The notes under the pieces are model-generated. The model was given only the letters and a program-made list of their open reading frames with translations, was not told where the DNA came from and made no database searches. From positions 372,001-436,000 of the forward strand of contig BDSL01000082.1 in the NCBI GenBank assembly GCA_003116995.1: 64,000 nucleotides of DNA, given 5' to 3'. Position numbers and translations under genes: made by a program. How positions within the stretch are numbered: the stretch's first letter is position 1; every line of letters starts with the position of its first letter. Positions 12,601 to 23,053 of the stretch are shown in pieces. This DNA comes from Yamagishiella unicocca (taxonomy: Eukaryota; Chlorophyta; Chlorophyceae; Chlamydomonadales; Volvocaceae).

Positions 12601-14905
12601 TGCAGGTGTCGTGACGTAAAATAAAAAACGTCATCAAAGGCAACGTCGGAGGTGCTTGGGTCGGGGCTCGCGGTTTCGCGGTTTCGTCCGCGATTCCATT
12701 GCGGTCGACCCCACACCGAACCCACGGCATTGCATCACAACCGAGCCCTTCGTGGCCGGCGCAACCCGCCCACCGGTTCCCGACTCCAACCAGCGTGTCG
12801 ATTTTTTCCTCCTGTGCCGTGACACGTGTTTCCGTACTACTGCGTACTACTGCCCCTCGCTTCCTCAAATGCGTCGCATTCGTTCTTCTCCTGGTCGTTT
12901 TCTCTCTCGCTTCACTATGCCGTGTGTCCAATGGTCTCCTCGCCCCAGTGGATTCGCGGGTATAATTTACACAAACACACACACACCCCGCCCCTCGGGC
13001 TCCAGGGAAGGGCAGCTCCAGCTCGGCGCCCGACACTGTGAACTTCGCCGACGCGGCGGTGTGCAATGCGTCCGGAGCGCTGCAGCACCTCACCTTCCTA
13101 GACGACGCGAAGCACCAGGTGCGCGCCCGGTAGCGTGGCGGCGGCGAGTGGGGCGGCGGCGAGTGGGGCGGCGGCGAGTGGGGCGGCGGCGAGTGGGCCG
13201 GCGGCGAGTGGGGCGGCGGCGAGTGGGGCGGGGGCGAGTGGGGCGGCAGCGAGTGGGGCGGCGGCGAGTGGGGCGGCGGCGAGTGGGGCGGGGGCGAGTG
13301 GGGCGGCAGCGAGTGGGGCGGCGGCGAGTGGGGCGGTGGCGAGTGGGGCGGTGGCGAGTGGGGCGGCGGCGAGTGGGGCGGTGGCGAGTGGGGCGGCAGC
13401 GAGTGGGGCGGCGGCGAGTGGGGCGGTGGCGAGTGGGGCGGCGGCGAGTGGGGCGGTGGCGAGTGGGGCGGCGGCGAGTGGGGCGGCGGCGAGTGGGGCG
13501 GCGGCGAGTGGGGCGGCGGCGAGTGGGGCAGCGGCGAGTGGGGCGGCGGCGAGTGGGGCGGCAGCGAGTGGGGCGGTGGCGAGTGGGGCGGCGGCGAGTG
13601 GGGCGGCAGCGAGTGGGGCGGCGGCGAGTGGGGCGGTGGCGAGTGGGGCGGCGGCGAGTGGGGCGGTGGCGAGTGGGGCGGCAGCGAGTGGGGCGGCGGC
13701 GAGTGGGGCGGCGGCGAGTGGGGCAGCGGCGAGTGGGGCGGCGGCGAGTGGGGCAGCGGCGAGTGGGGCGGCGGCGAGTGGGGCGGCAGCGAGTGGGGCG
13801 GCGGCGAGCGGGGCGGCGGCGAGTGGGGCGGCCGCGAGTGGCGGCAGCGAGTGGGGCGGCGGCGAGTGGCGGCAGCGAGTGGGGCGGCGGCGAGTGGGGT
13901 GGCAGCGAGTGGGGCGGCAACGAGTGGTGGCGAGTGGGAATGACACGGCTGAAGCCGCACAATGCCCATTCCTTGCTGCTGATAACACACGCGCTGCTCC
14001 CTTTCCTCTGTCCTCGTTCTTCGCGCCACCGCCACCGCCCTTACCACCTCTTCCTCCTCGCTGCTACCTCCTCGTCCTCCGGCTCCAGATGGCTCGTGAA
14101 CCCCAACCTCCTCCCCTCCCGCCCCCTCTCGCTGCTACCTCCTTGCCCTCCGGCCCCAGGTGGCGCTCCACGGCGGCGTGCCCATCCTCAGCGCCGCCCT
14201 CAAGGTGGCCAACCCGCAGACCTACGAGAACGCCTCGGGCACCATGTGGAACGTGGGGCTGGACGTGCGCAACAGCCTGATGCTGGAGGTGCGCTGCTGG
14301 CCTGCAACGGAAGGGGGGCTCTGCTGGCCTGCAACGGAGGGGGGGCTCTGCTGCTCTGCAACGGAGGGGGGGCTCTGCTGCTGTGCAACGGAGGGGGCGC
14401 TCTGGTGCTCTGCAACGGAGGGGGGGCTCTGCTGCTCTGCAACGGAGGGGGGCTCTGCTGCTCTGCAACGGAGGGGGGAGAGGGGGTGAGAGGATACCCC
14501 GTTGGTCGGCACTTGAAAAGGGAGGGGCTTTTATAAGAGGCTCTGCTTCTCTGCTGCGGCGAGGGGGGCCTCTGCGGACTCCATACTACACCGACCGCTC
14601 CACCGCGCTCCCCCAACTGACAACCGCCTCCCACCGCGCTCCCCCAACTGACAACCACCACCCACCGCGGCCCCCCATCTGACAACCACCTCCCACCGCG
14701 GCCCCCCAACTGACAACCACCACCCACCGCGGCCCCCCCGCAGGCTGCCGGCGCACCCGCGTTCCTGGCACACCCCGTGCCCGACAGCTGGCTCACTCGC
14801 GGGGAGGGCGGCGGCAGCAGCGACAGCGAAGACGGTGACGGGTCGCCCACCTCCCGGGACCGCAGCTCGCCGGAACGCGACCGAGTGTTCCTCACCCAGC
14901 AGTAG
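6617..14905 (+). CDS. Armadillo-like repeat protein
   Basis: Plus-strand gene of 12 inferred exons: 6617-6712, 6800-6880, 8519-8650, 9237-9296 (or to 9344, also in phase), 9831-9908, 10137-10376, 10857-10950, 11709-11894, 12438-12563, 13006-13118, 14160-14288 and 14744-14905; about 500 residues. Phase is kept throughout. The ATG at 6617 begins MSKAPPKAKGTKKDRG, a basic leader. Repeated helix pairs such as 'GICPLLHLLLERGDVEERHAAMGCL', 'HTLKLLLENVEGEAPEVRQA' (within a longer run) and 'ALHGGVPILSAALKV' have the Leu/Ala pattern of ARM/HEAT-type solenoids, which bind proteins. A Lys/Gly-rich linker (exon 9) interrupts the repeats, and the tail is acidic and Ser-rich, ending FLTQQ. No enzymatic motif is seen, so the partner is unknown. 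Introns make up most of the locus and are full of minisatellites. A TGTAA at 15875 could end the transcript. Confidence 0.75.
7448..7508. repeat. 28-bp tandem duplication, ARM-gene intron 2
   Basis: Two copies of a unit beginning cccgactgctgcccgtgctg follow one another in the 1.6-kb second intron. A poly-G-rich stretch (about 7588-7640) lies just downstream. Confidence 0.6.
7905..8208. repeat. GACCC(A/T)AA(A/T)CC-type minisatellite, ARM-gene intron 2
   Basis: About 300 bp of short repeats based on cccagacccaaatcctga, a roughly 6/12/18-bp hierarchy. Every frame stays open, giving spurious Asp-Pro-Asn, Leu-Gly or Gly-Ser protein runs. It lies inside an intron by the exon model. Confidence 0.85.
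8660..8785. repeat. ~37-bp tandem repeat, ARM-gene intron 3
   Basis: Three copies of a G-rich unit containing cgggactccagggtgggacc begin ten bases after the exon 3 donor site. Confidence 0.75.
8985..9047. repeat. ~16-bp tandem repeat (gctgagagaggttt), ARM-gene intron 3
   Basis: About four copies of ggctgagaggtttg-like units lie in the same intron as the preceding 37-bp array. Confidence 0.7.
10060..10108 (+). repeat. 49-bp intronic element, copy 1
   Basis: This 49-bp segment, starting cgtctgttctaaacggtttt, recurs at 63455-63503 with one mismatch. Here it ends 28 bp before the acceptor of ARM exon 6. The other copy lies just inside an intron of xanthine dehydrogenase. See findings for the introner or MITE interpretation. 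Confidence 0.8.
10635..10842. repeat. 17-bp minisatellite (ccctgccccccttcctg), ARM-gene intron 6
   Basis: About 12 copies of a pyrimidine-only unit end right before the acceptor of exon 7, so the array may double as an extended polypyrimidine tract. Confidence 0.85.
11543..11696. repeat. 38-bp tandem repeat x4, ARM-gene intron 7
   Basis: Four copies of a 38-bp unit starting cccgtggccgtggattcgcg end 12 bp before exon 8. They are nearly perfect (the last has one change), so the array is recent or homogenised. Confidence 0.88.
11902..12043. repeat. ~14-bp minisatellite (gccggaggctgggg), ARM-gene intron 8
   Basis: About nine copies begin eight bases after the exon 8 donor site. Confidence 0.8.
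12300..12437. repeat. CCCTAAA-containing short repeats in an intron
   Basis: Several 'cctaaaccctaa' blocks alternate with 'ttcatgaaatcctgaacactc' blocks right up to the exon 9 acceptor. They resemble the plant-type telomere motif, but only one or two tandem units occur at a time. Confidence 0.5.
13133..13930. repeat. 15-bp GC minisatellite, ~53 copies, ARM-gene intron 10
   Basis: About 800 bp of the unit gcggcggcgagtggg begin 15 bases after the exon 10 donor. Variants replace single bases (gtggc, gcagc, gggcg). The unit is a multiple of three without stops, so long false ORFs appear in all six frames, including those spanning 12581-14047 (-) and 12656-14536 (+). Splice phase across the intron supports its non-coding nature. 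Confidence 0.9.
14295..14487. repeat. ~25-bp tandem repeat (ggaggggggctctgctgctctgcaac), ARM-gene intron 11
   Basis: About eight variable copies lie immediately after the exon 11 donor site. Confidence 0.75.
14600..14742. repeat. ~30-bp tandem repeat (ccccaactgacaaccacc), ARM-gene intron 11
   Basis: Five copies run up to the acceptor of the last exon. One intron thus carries unrelated arrays at its two ends. Confidence 0.75.
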
Positions 14906-16571
14906 CTACTGCTGCGGAACCAGCAGTAGCTGGGCGCGAACAGCAGCAGTAGCAGTAGCTGCTGCAGGATGAGGAAAGGGAGCTGCTACAGCTTCGTTGA
15001 CCGCAGGATTGGCAGCAGCAGCAGCAGCAGCCGCAAGTAGCTGGCGGGACATGACTATGAGAGTGGACGCACTGGCGGCAGTTCGAGGAAGACCCGTGGA
15101 TGCCCGAGCTGCTGAGGGGGGGGGTACTAGCAGGAGCTGCGCTGGCAGAGGCTGCGGCCCTTGAGGGCTGTAGCAGCAGTGCTGCGGGCTGCGTCGTCCG
15201 CTGCTGCGAGCGCACGCCAAGTTTATTAGCACAGCAGTAGTCGCGCCGGCGATGGCCGTCATATGTGGTGCAGCAGCTGCCCGCGCCTATGTGCAGCGCC
15301 AAAACCGTGCTACCGGCATGTGCAGTGGGGGCGGGGGAGGGGGGCTGATTGCGCGGAGATGTGCGCAGCGGGGGGAATCTAGGGCAGGCTGGGTGGCGGG
15401 GAGCAGGTGGTGACAATGAGACAAGGACGTAGGAGGGGAGTGCTGTTTGTCATTCCCTCGGCAAACAGCATAGGACAGATCCGAAAGGATTGAAACGGGA
15501 CGTAAAGGGTAAGCCGCGACGTCCTCCTGGCGGTGGAGATGCGGCCCTGAAGGCCGGTGGCATTTGTGCTGTCGATAGGTGGCCTGCGTCCTGTTGGTAG
15601 GTAGCCTCGGTGCGGGCTTGCCTCAAGGCTTGATAGCATCATGGTCGCAGGATTGCGCCGTTTCACATTGGCGGCGGTTCCCCGCAGCATCAACCAGTAG
15701 AGACGCATCCGACGCCAACGCGCGCGCGTGCTGGTCGTAAACGATTTGCTTCACGTGGCACAATGTGCGATTATGCATGCACATGACCTACGTCGCGGTG
15801 CCGCAAGCTGACCGGAATGAAGTACAGTGGCGGTCATGCGCACGACAAGCCACGCTTGCAGGAATGCAATCGCTTGTAATAAAATGTGTACATGTATGTG
15901 AGAGAGCGCTAGCCCGGCTACGAGGTCCGGTGCATGCGGACAGCAGCGCACGCATCGCTCGTTCTCCGGCGGACTACGTTAACGCACGCTGATGTCGTTC
16001 TCAGCGCCGGGATTTAGCTTCCACGGGTGCAGCCCGCGGCTCATAAGCATCACGCGGAGAATGCACCCAAGTACGATCAAATCGCGAGAGCCAGTGGAGG
16101 GCGGCGATTCTGGAGTCGTGCGCGCCGTGTCAGGCCGTGTCAGGCGTGTGCGGAAAAACGATGGCAACGTATGGCGAGCAGCGCAGCTGTAGATTACAGC
16201 TGAAACACGCGCCATCGACAGTCGAAGATGCAGGCTGCTGCGGAGCAGCTACATGGACAAAAAAACGCATGCGAAATCGACCCTGACAAACTTCATGGGG
16301 CCCCCACGTCCTTAATATATCTCCCACAAATAATTGTTTTCAATCCTGGTGTGAGTCTGGCTTCCGTTTGGGCAACGAAAAAGCCCAAATCGGCCTGACA
16401 AGAGCTTGACGGTTATTACCGTATGTACTTCTAACCTCCTTTGCGGGGTTCCCAGGGGGTCAGGTCGTCAACACTTTGTCATTACTAGGAGACGCGTGTG
16501 ATCTTCATTAGGACATTAGCAGTGTTTTAAGAGGTCCTGCGCAGGCCCCATACTAGTGTAGCATTGCAGAA
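14906..16571. other. Intergenic: ARM 3' UTR and upstream of cyclophilin gene
   Basis: The first part is rich in CAG/CTG runs (14900-15240) and reads as open minus-strand frames without motifs. A TGTAA at 15875-15879 could be the ARM gene poly(A) signal. The rest is more AT-rich and probably includes the cyclophilin promoter. No further gene can be supported. Confidence 0.4.
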
Positions 16572-19500
16572 ATGCTCGCGTCCACTTCTCCACGCTGCAT
16601 AAGCGGCCGTAAGGCCGCCGCGAGCACGCATATGGCTGCATCTCCCCGTTTGATTTCATGCCGCACCCGTCGGGCTGCCGTGGCGGTGCACGCGTCTTCG
16701 AGCGAGCCTCAAGCCGTCGAGCGACGTGTGGCACTTGCTCTAGGTGCCGCAGCGGCCATTAGTGTCTCTGGACTGCAATCGGCTGGCAGGTATTCAGATA
16801 ATATTTTGTCGCTGGGCGTATGGCATTCCCGGTTGCGGCTTTCCTTGTCAGATCCTTTCCATTGTCGCCGGCACCACACAATCCGGCAACCATCCTTCAG
16901 CCCACAACGGCATGTGTCCCTGAACGTTACCTCAGTGCTTTTGCTGATGAGGAGCCAGCTGTGACCCAAAAGGTTTTCTTCGACATCTCTGTTGCCGGTG
17001 CCCCCGCTGGCCGCATCGTGCTGGGCCTCTACGGCGAGGTCGTGCCCAAAACGGTCGCTAACTTCGTGGCTCTAGGTGAGATCTTGCTACCTGCCTGGCC
17101 TCGCGTTTTTGGTACCGGTGGCCGCGGTGAAGGAAGTCCCAGCTGAGGGAGCCCCCTGACGTCAGCACAAAAGCACGTCATGCCCTGCGGCCAACGCTGG
17201 CCCACGGGCACAATGTGCACCGGGCTGTTTAACGGTGTTGCGAACCAGCGAGCGCCAACGGTGTCACAGCCTACCATATTCATCCGCCAGGCACTGAGCC
17301 ATGAAAGCGCTGCGCAACGCACGATCTGAATAGGCGGTCCCGCCACATGTCCAAACTCGCATTGGGCATGGCCCAACGTCTCGACCAATGACGCAATCGA
17401 CGTCCTGCAACGATAGCTCCGGCTGCGTCTCGGCATCTCGCACGACATGGGCTACCACGAGCAACTAGGGCGGCCCCTCCAGCCCCCTCAACCGCGCCTC
17501 AACCGCACCTTTTCCGCCCTACACACAAATTTCATGGCACGCGCGCGCGGTCATTCACGTAGCGTCTTGAACCCTGTGGTTGCTTCCCCGCATGAACACT
17601 GTTCGCCTGCCTGTTATTACTCGCCACCGAACGAACAATCGCCGCCCGAAACACTGCCGCCGCGCAGCGACTGGCGAGAAGGGCTTCGGCTACAAGGGCT
17701 GCTCTTTCCACCGCATCATCAAGAACTTCGTACTGCAGGTACGACAGTACGACGGGGCGGTACCGGCTGGTTGGATGGCGGCTTGGGAAGGCGGGTTGGC
17801 GGGTATGTGTCGAGAGGGGCGGGAACGAGGCTGCCGTGGTGCCTCTGCTTCTGCTGTCCTCTCCATGCGTTTTGTCCCGCTATTATTCACTTCTTGAATC
17901 GTTGCGTCGAGGCCAATGCCCGAAACTGCCATCCCATGGGGGAAACTGCAGGGCGGAGACTTTGAGCGCGGCAACGGCACCGGCGGCTACAGCATCTACG
18001 GCAGGTACGGCAGAGTGAAGTGATAGTTGCTGCCGCATGGCTGAGCGAGCTTCGGCCTAAAAGCCGAACGCGCCAACACGCATGGACTGCTTGTCGGTCG
18101 GTAGCGTCCGAGCATGATGACGTCATCGCCGTCCACGCGAGGGGGTGTAGGGGGGTTGAGGACGTCGAGGAGCCTGGCAGCAGCGACTCGCGATCGCAGT
18201 TGTAATTAGGATCGCGAATGGTTGCAGCCTATTTGGGGCACTTCCACCAGCACTGTCGTACACCCTTTTTGGTTCATCTTGTCCCCGAGCCTCATCCGCC
18301 AGTCATCGCCGACAACAACCAATAACCGCCAACGACCCCAACCCCAGGCGGTTCCCCGACGAGAACTTCAAGCTGCTCCACGCCCCCGGCGTGCTGTCCA
18401 TGGCCAACGCGGGGCCCAACACCAACGGCAGCCAGTGAGCGGGGTAGTCGTACAAGTGTACGGCTGTGCGCTGGGGCACGCGTTGGAGTGTGGCTCGGTG
18501 CCGGCAAGGGGCCGCTGTCGAAGGTGCTTTAGGGTTTTGGGGGGATATGTCAAGACGGGGTCGGAGGGCCGCGAAGAGGGTTCGTTCTCAAAAGGTGCCT
18601 AGCCTGCAGAAACCTGGCGAAACCTGGCGAAACCTGGCGAAACCTCCGACCAAGCCTAAAGGTTGGAGCCAGGAGGGAAGTAAAGCGGGATCAGCCTAGT
18701 TATCAATAAGACGGAGTACGGCTGTGCCGTACTTCGTCCAAGAACTAGCCTTCTCTTACAGAGAAGTCTGCGTTTCAGGGTTATCGACGATTTTAGGGCT
18801 TGGTTCCAAGCATCAGGACGCTGGGGCGCACAACGACCGAATCGCCTGCCCGCAGGATGCGTACAGCACACATCCTGAAGGCATCCTTAGACGACGCCCC
18901 CTCGTCCGCCGCCACGGCTTCCTATCTACTACCCTGCCCCCCCCGGCAAGGGAAACCGGTAACCGAGTAACCGGCCCTTTTTTTGCAAACCCCCCCGACC
19001 AGGTTCTTCATCACCACCGTCGACACGCCGTGGCTTAACGGACGCCATGGTGGGATGGTCAAGGGGGTCAGGGCGGTCGTACTGGGACCTGCGGGACGGC
19101 GGCGGCGCCGCCACGGGCCCAGAGCCCCAGACCTGGTTTGGTCCCCGGCCAGGGACGTGGGATGATGACGCTTGCAGCGGTCCCTTGTTACCGCTCCGCT
19201 TCGAGCTGGAGACGCATCTCGTGTATTTGACCCTGCGCAAGACCCATCACCCCCGCCCTGACCATTACCTGAAACCCCTGCCCTGACACGCCCCTTGTCC
19301 CCCCCCCTTCTCCCCCCCTCCTCCATGTGGTGCCCTGCGTACGGCAGTGGTGTTTGGGCGGGTGCTGGAGGGCATGGACCTGGTCCGCACTCTGGAGAAC
19401 GTCCAAGTGGACCGGGGCGCCAGGTGGGCCCGGGGGAGGGGGCTTGTGGTGCGGGGCGATAAGGGGGAGGGGCCTTTTGGTGCGGGGCGATAAAGGGGAG

Positions 19501-19695
19501 GGGCCTTTTGGTGCGGAGCGATAAGGGGGAGAGTGAGGACTGGAGCCGCCCTGGAAGAGTCTGGTGTGGGGGTCATGACTTCCGCTTCCCGCAGACTAAA
19601 CCCGTACGTCCGACCGCCTGTCGTCCTCACCCTGACCCATGGGTCGCAGGCCCACGCAGCCGGTGGTCATCGACAACTGCGGCCTGCTGGAGTAA
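16572..19695 (+). CDS. Thylakoid-lumen cyclophilin-type peptidyl-prolyl isomerase
   Basis: Eight exons with consistent phase: 16572-16789, 16936-17075, 17668-17738, 17952-18004, 18348-18434, 19003-19049, 19348-19423 and 19650-19695; about 245 residues. The N-terminus is a bipartite plastid leader: a basic Ser/Ala-rich transit peptide, then a twin-arginine ([14 protein letters not shown]) hydrophobic segment and an Ala-x-Ala-type site (SAFA|DEEP). This predicts import to the thylakoid lumen, probably by the Tat route. The mature part is a complete cyclophilin: [15 protein letters not shown] carries the catalytic Arg, Phe and Gln; then [18 protein letters not shown], the Trp in PWLNG and the His of RHVVFG. 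It should catalyse cis-trans isomerisation of X-Pro bonds. The C-terminus is [11 protein letters not shown]. It resembles plant lumenal cyclophilins (CYP20-2/CYP26-2 type); which orthologue is unclear. The stop is TAA at 19693. Confidence 0.93.
18606..18648. repeat. 10-bp repeat (gaaacctggc) x4, cyclophilin intron
   Basis: A short perfect repeat in the intron between exons 5 and 6 of the lumenal cyclophilin. Confidence 0.7.
19447..19535. repeat. 31-bp tandem repeat x3, last cyclophilin intron
   Basis: Three copies of a unit beginning ggtgcggggcgataaggggg, with a few changes between copies. Confidence 0.75.
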
Positions 19696-19723
19696 GGAGA
19701 GGGAGCTGCTGACGTCAGCGGAG

Positions 19724-19815
19724 GCGCGCCGTGGCGATTTCGGAGCCCCGGGGGGCGCGCCGTGGCGATTTCGGAGCCCCGGGGGGCGCGCCGTGGCGGT
19801 TTCGGAGCCCCGGGG
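19724..19815. repeat. ~31-bp tandem repeat x3 just after the cyclophilin stop
   Basis: Three copies of gcgcgccgtggcgatttcgg-type units start 29 bp after the stop codon, presumably in the 3' UTR. Confidence 0.75.
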
Positions 19816-20074
19816 CTGTACACTGTCCATGCGTTGGACCTGTCTGCCGGCGATCTGACGCGATGACGTGGCTCAAGAACCTTCGGGCATCTTCGGGAAT
19901 GGGTCGTACAGCCGCGACTCGAGTTCATGGATGCGGTCGTGGCTATCTGCGGGACGGACCCCCGGCGGGGTTGGTTAGCGAAGCGCCGGCGGGTGGGTGC
20001 ATTCCGGGGCGGTTAAGCCGTGACGGTGGTTGCGGTAATAATAACGGTGCATGTACGGCAGGCCAAGTAGTACG

Positions 20075-20107
20075 CTGTGGGACTCCCTGCTGAATGGAGT
20101 CCCACAG
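20075..20107. other. Perfect 12-bp inverted repeat (hairpin)
   Basis: CTGTGGGACTCC and its exact reverse complement are separated by nine bases. It sits where the primase similarity stops (last clear residues KLWDSI), so it may mark the broken end of the element. Confidence 0.7.
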
Positions 20108-20910
20108 CTTGTCGGCCTCCTTGTCCGAGAATTTCAGGGAGATCTTGGAGAAAGTGTCTGCCGGTAAGCCTCACCATATCCATTCTTGAGGGCCATTGCA
20201 ATTTTCATCCAGGAGTCTCGAACATCCCACCGGGTCTTGCTGAGCAGGTGCAGGAGTTTCACAACAGGATCCTCCCGCGAAGTGGACTGAGATGGGTCGG
20301 GTCGGCGATGTTGTGAATGCAGTCGGCCCTTCCCGAGTCTTGCGGGTGATGTCGTCGGACAGGGGCTGAGGCCCTCGATGCCGAGGTTTGCAGGTGCTGT
20401 TGAGGAGCTCCCGCGAGATGTCTTTGGGAGGGGTCAGCCAGGGAGGGCGCACCCACACCTTGCCAGGGCTTGGGCAGACATAGATGAGGCCGCTGGCGCC
20501 CGTGGTGCAGACGGATTTGAAATCTACCCGGAGGTCGCCAGATACCTGGCGAGAGCCGTCAAAGTAGCCCTCAGCATCACAGTAATCAGGGCGGCGGAAA
20601 AGAGAGTGACGCCCCTTCTTGGTCTCCTCCATCGGGGCTTCAAAGAGTTCCGGGAAAGCCTTTTCAAACACCAGAGCCGTTGCCATATCATCAAAATCAG
20701 CTACACAGAGATTCCTCAGGAGGGTGCGCACATCCGCAGTTCCGGATTATTTTATAGATTCACTCCTATAAACGTTTCATAGAGCTCCCAGGACCACGCA
20801 CCATTCTTGTGCAGGCAAACAGGTTCCTTAGTCCCAGGTTTGACAGGCATGAGAAGGTCATTGGGATATTCACGAGCCAGGATGCATGCTAGAAGGTTAT
20901 CAGGGGGCAT
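20090..20910 (-). pseudogene. Degraded archaeo-eukaryotic-type primase (AEP plus PriCT-2-like domain)
   Basis: Reading the minus strand from the ATG at 20910, a 52-residue ORF contains LMPVKPGTKEPVCLHKNGAW, typical of the N-terminus of AEP primase-polymerases. After a stop and a frame change near 20754 the next frame has LCVADFDD (the D-x-D metal-binding strand), then KKGRHSLFRRPDYCDAEGYF, VDFKSV and YVCPSPGKVWVRPPW, all characteristic of large-DNA-virus or plasmid-type primases. A second frame change near 20300 leads to LLSKTRWDVRDSWMKIAMAL, resembling a PriCT-2 domain, and a third near 20160 to FSDKEADKLWDSI. At least three breaks make this a dead copy. No helicase domain follows. Such primases are known from nucleocytoplasmic large DNA viruses and related elements, so an endogenous algal virus or mobile-element remnant is my inference. 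No database search was possible. Confidence 0.72.
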
Positions 20911-21033
20911 CCTTATGGTTCCAGGCAATACACCTGAAAAGTAAAGCGATTGTCCCTTTATATACCAATATACGTTCTCACTCGCTCCACACCTCCTCCC
21001 TTAAATGGGGGGGTCGGAGGGAAAGAGGCTGCT

Positions 21034-21155
21034 GTAGAGAGTTTTTACTTGTTGCGGTTGTTGCACTCAAAACACAACTAAAGTTTTTAATACTATTACA
21101 ACTACTACTTTTAGTCTTACTTTTTGAAGTGCAACGACTGAAATAAACTCTCTAC
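21034..21155. repeat. Long imperfect hairpin (MITE-like)
   Basis: Left arm 21034-21067 (gtagagagtttttacttg...ttgcact) pairs with right arm 21128-21155, whose reverse complement is gtagagagtttatttcag...ttgcact. The AT-rich interior is also partly self-complementary. It sits between the primase remnant and the ORF at 21807. Confidence 0.6.
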
Positions 21156-21178
21156 AAACCACACTGAAAACCCCTAGC

Positions 21179-21214
21179 GGTCCCGAAACCGGTCCCGAAA
21201 CCGGTCCCGAAACC
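21179..21214. repeat. 12-bp repeat (ggtcccgaaacc) x3
   Basis: Three perfect copies of a 12-bp unit lie 24 bp beyond the hairpin. Confidence 0.7.
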
Positions 21215-21806
21215 AGCTGGAGGACTGGAGAACTGGGTCCCGGAAGGCCCAGTTGCTTGGGTACCGCATCATATCCATTTATAACCATTGTAAAATAAAT
21301 AAATCAGTAGCAGTGCAACCATTTTTCAGTAAGAATGGACAAGCTCAGCGAGGTTCTCAAGGCCAACCCCTTCCATTTCCTCGGGCTTTCCGCGCCACGA
21401 CGCAGCAGCATTTTCGTTCAACCCTATACGATGTCATAGTGGTGCAGAATCGGCGGGCAGGATGCGGTGATTGTGCAAAAGGCGGATATAGGCGCAGTGC
21501 TCGCGAAAGGGTGCCGGGTGAGTCGAGGAAGTGGGGTTGTGGTGAACGCTAGGGCTGCGCGTGCTGAACAACAAAAACAAGATGAGGAAAGCCTTCCTCA
21601 CGCGCGCTACTTATGCGGTCATGAGGACACGGACCGCGGCGGATTAGCCGAACCAAAGGGCCTTACACCTAAGTAATCCGGCTTACTCAAACGCAAGCCC
21701 ACACTCATATAAAACCCTAAAAACCTGGGTATACCGGTATATATATGTATACACATCCATTTGTATAATACAATTGGCAGTTGGTAGATGTATGTAGGCC
21801 TGGCTG

Positions 21807-22811
21807 ATGTCAATCGACGAGGGCCTTGCCACCTTGAATCTCGACAAGGAATCCAGTTGGCCGCATCGTTTTGAGGAGGAAGTGGCAGCGAACTCCGTCA
21901 TCTTTGAGGACCCCGAGTTGAAAACATACATTCTTCCACCGGCTGACACTGTCAGCGTTGTTGGAGTCAGCTTCTTCGTTCCCATCCACCATTCGTTCGC
22001 CACAACTCACAAGTACTTCATCAAACGGCTGTTGAAGGCCTCCGGCCGGTCAGCTCAATGCTATGTCATAAATCCAGCAAAGCTCCCCGATGGGCTTGGC
22101 ATCGTGCAGGACGTCCTACTGAAATTTGCCGCTGTTGATAAGGAACACCAGGCGGTGTTCCCGGAGTCCTTCAAGTCCATGACGAACAAGCAGCGTAGCA
22201 GACAGTTTACGCATGGGCACCACTACTCGGTATATCCCACGCAGCGCATGCTGTTCACCAAGTTCTGTGAGACACTGGCGAAGCTCAAAGACCAGCTATG
22301 TAGCTATGAGGCCGCGGGCGACGCTGGCAGCAGCAGCTGGCCGATGGACCCGGAGGAGGCTGTCGATAAGGGGAGTAAGGAGCCTTCCACCATGTCCATG
22401 CGGGTCGTGAGTGAAGCGTCGTACGCAATGTGGGAAAACCCCAAGAGCTCCCCCAACGACGCGCACCTGGCCTATTTGCTTATGCACGACATCAAGGCCC
22501 GTGATTTCACCTTCAAGCACCTGAGCCAGCAGGACTTCACGTACGTGAGGCTCGTATACAGGGCCATCCGCATGTACATCAAGAGCGTGGACCAGTTGAC
22601 TTGTACCTTTGCCAACGTGGGTGGTTACACTGATAGCATCCGCAAGGAGCTGGAGAACGTCATCCCTTCCTACCTGCACATCCCAGATTCGGACAGCGAT
22701 GAGGATGAGAGCGAGGACTGTGAAGCGAATGATGCACAGCAGCCCAGTGTGCCCACGGAGGAGGAGCACGTCAGAGGCACCAAGCATGTAGACAGCTTGG
22801 GTGGTTGTTAA
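21807..22811 (+). CDS. Unrecognised 334-residue ORF in the primase island
   Basis: A continuous frame from ATG at 21807 to TAA, with mixed amino-acid composition quite unlike the low-complexity false ORFs of this window. Visible features are a hydrophobic strand (DTVSVVGVSFFVPIHH), a basic stretch (KYFIKRLLKASGR), a helix-rich middle (FTKFCETLAKLKDQL) and an acidic tail (IPDSDSDEDESEDCE). I do not recognise the family. Intronless structure, lower GC and nearness to the primase suggest a virus-like or mobile-element gene. A single-exon host gene or one exon of a larger gene is possible. Confidence 0.5.
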   Translation: MSIDEGLATLNLDKESSWPHRFEEEVAANSVIFEDPELKTYILPPADTVSVVGVSFFVPIHHSFATTHKYFIKRLLKASGRSAQCYVINPAKLPDGLGIVQDVLLKFAAVDKEHQAVFPESFKSMTNKQRSRQFTHGHHYSVYPTQRMLFTKFCETLAKLKDQLCSYEAAGDAGSSSWPMDPEEAVDKGSKEPSTMSMRVVSEASYAMWENPKSSPNDAHLAYLLMHDIKARDFTFKHLSQQDFTYVRLVYRAIRMYIKSVDQLTCTFANVGGYTDSIRKELENVIPSYLHIPDSDSDEDESEDCEANDAQQPSVPTEEEHVRGTKHVDSLGGC

Positions 22812-23053
22812 TGGGAGGATATGGTTTTGCATCCTGAATACATATTGATTAATCGGTCACTTGTAGGGGTTAGGGCCCCTAAGCGTGGCTATCTTATTCG
22901 TTAGCATTGTGTCCCTTTCATTTTTTTGTCTAACCCTCTCAAACCCTAAGTCAGTTTGCAGTAAGATCGCCACCCTGGTTAGGGGCAAGAGGTACACACA
23001 TTATTCAGCGGCCAAATCTCCCCTTCCCCATGAACTATTAATGTTGTTATACA

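Noticed and set aside
12581..14536. Very long ORFs on both strands (up to about 626 residues) of PPHSPPPHS, AAPLAAAPL, GRRRVGRRRVG type
   Set aside because: They arise from the 15-bp minisatellite, whose unit is a multiple of three and lacks stops in any frame; flanking exons splice in phase across it.
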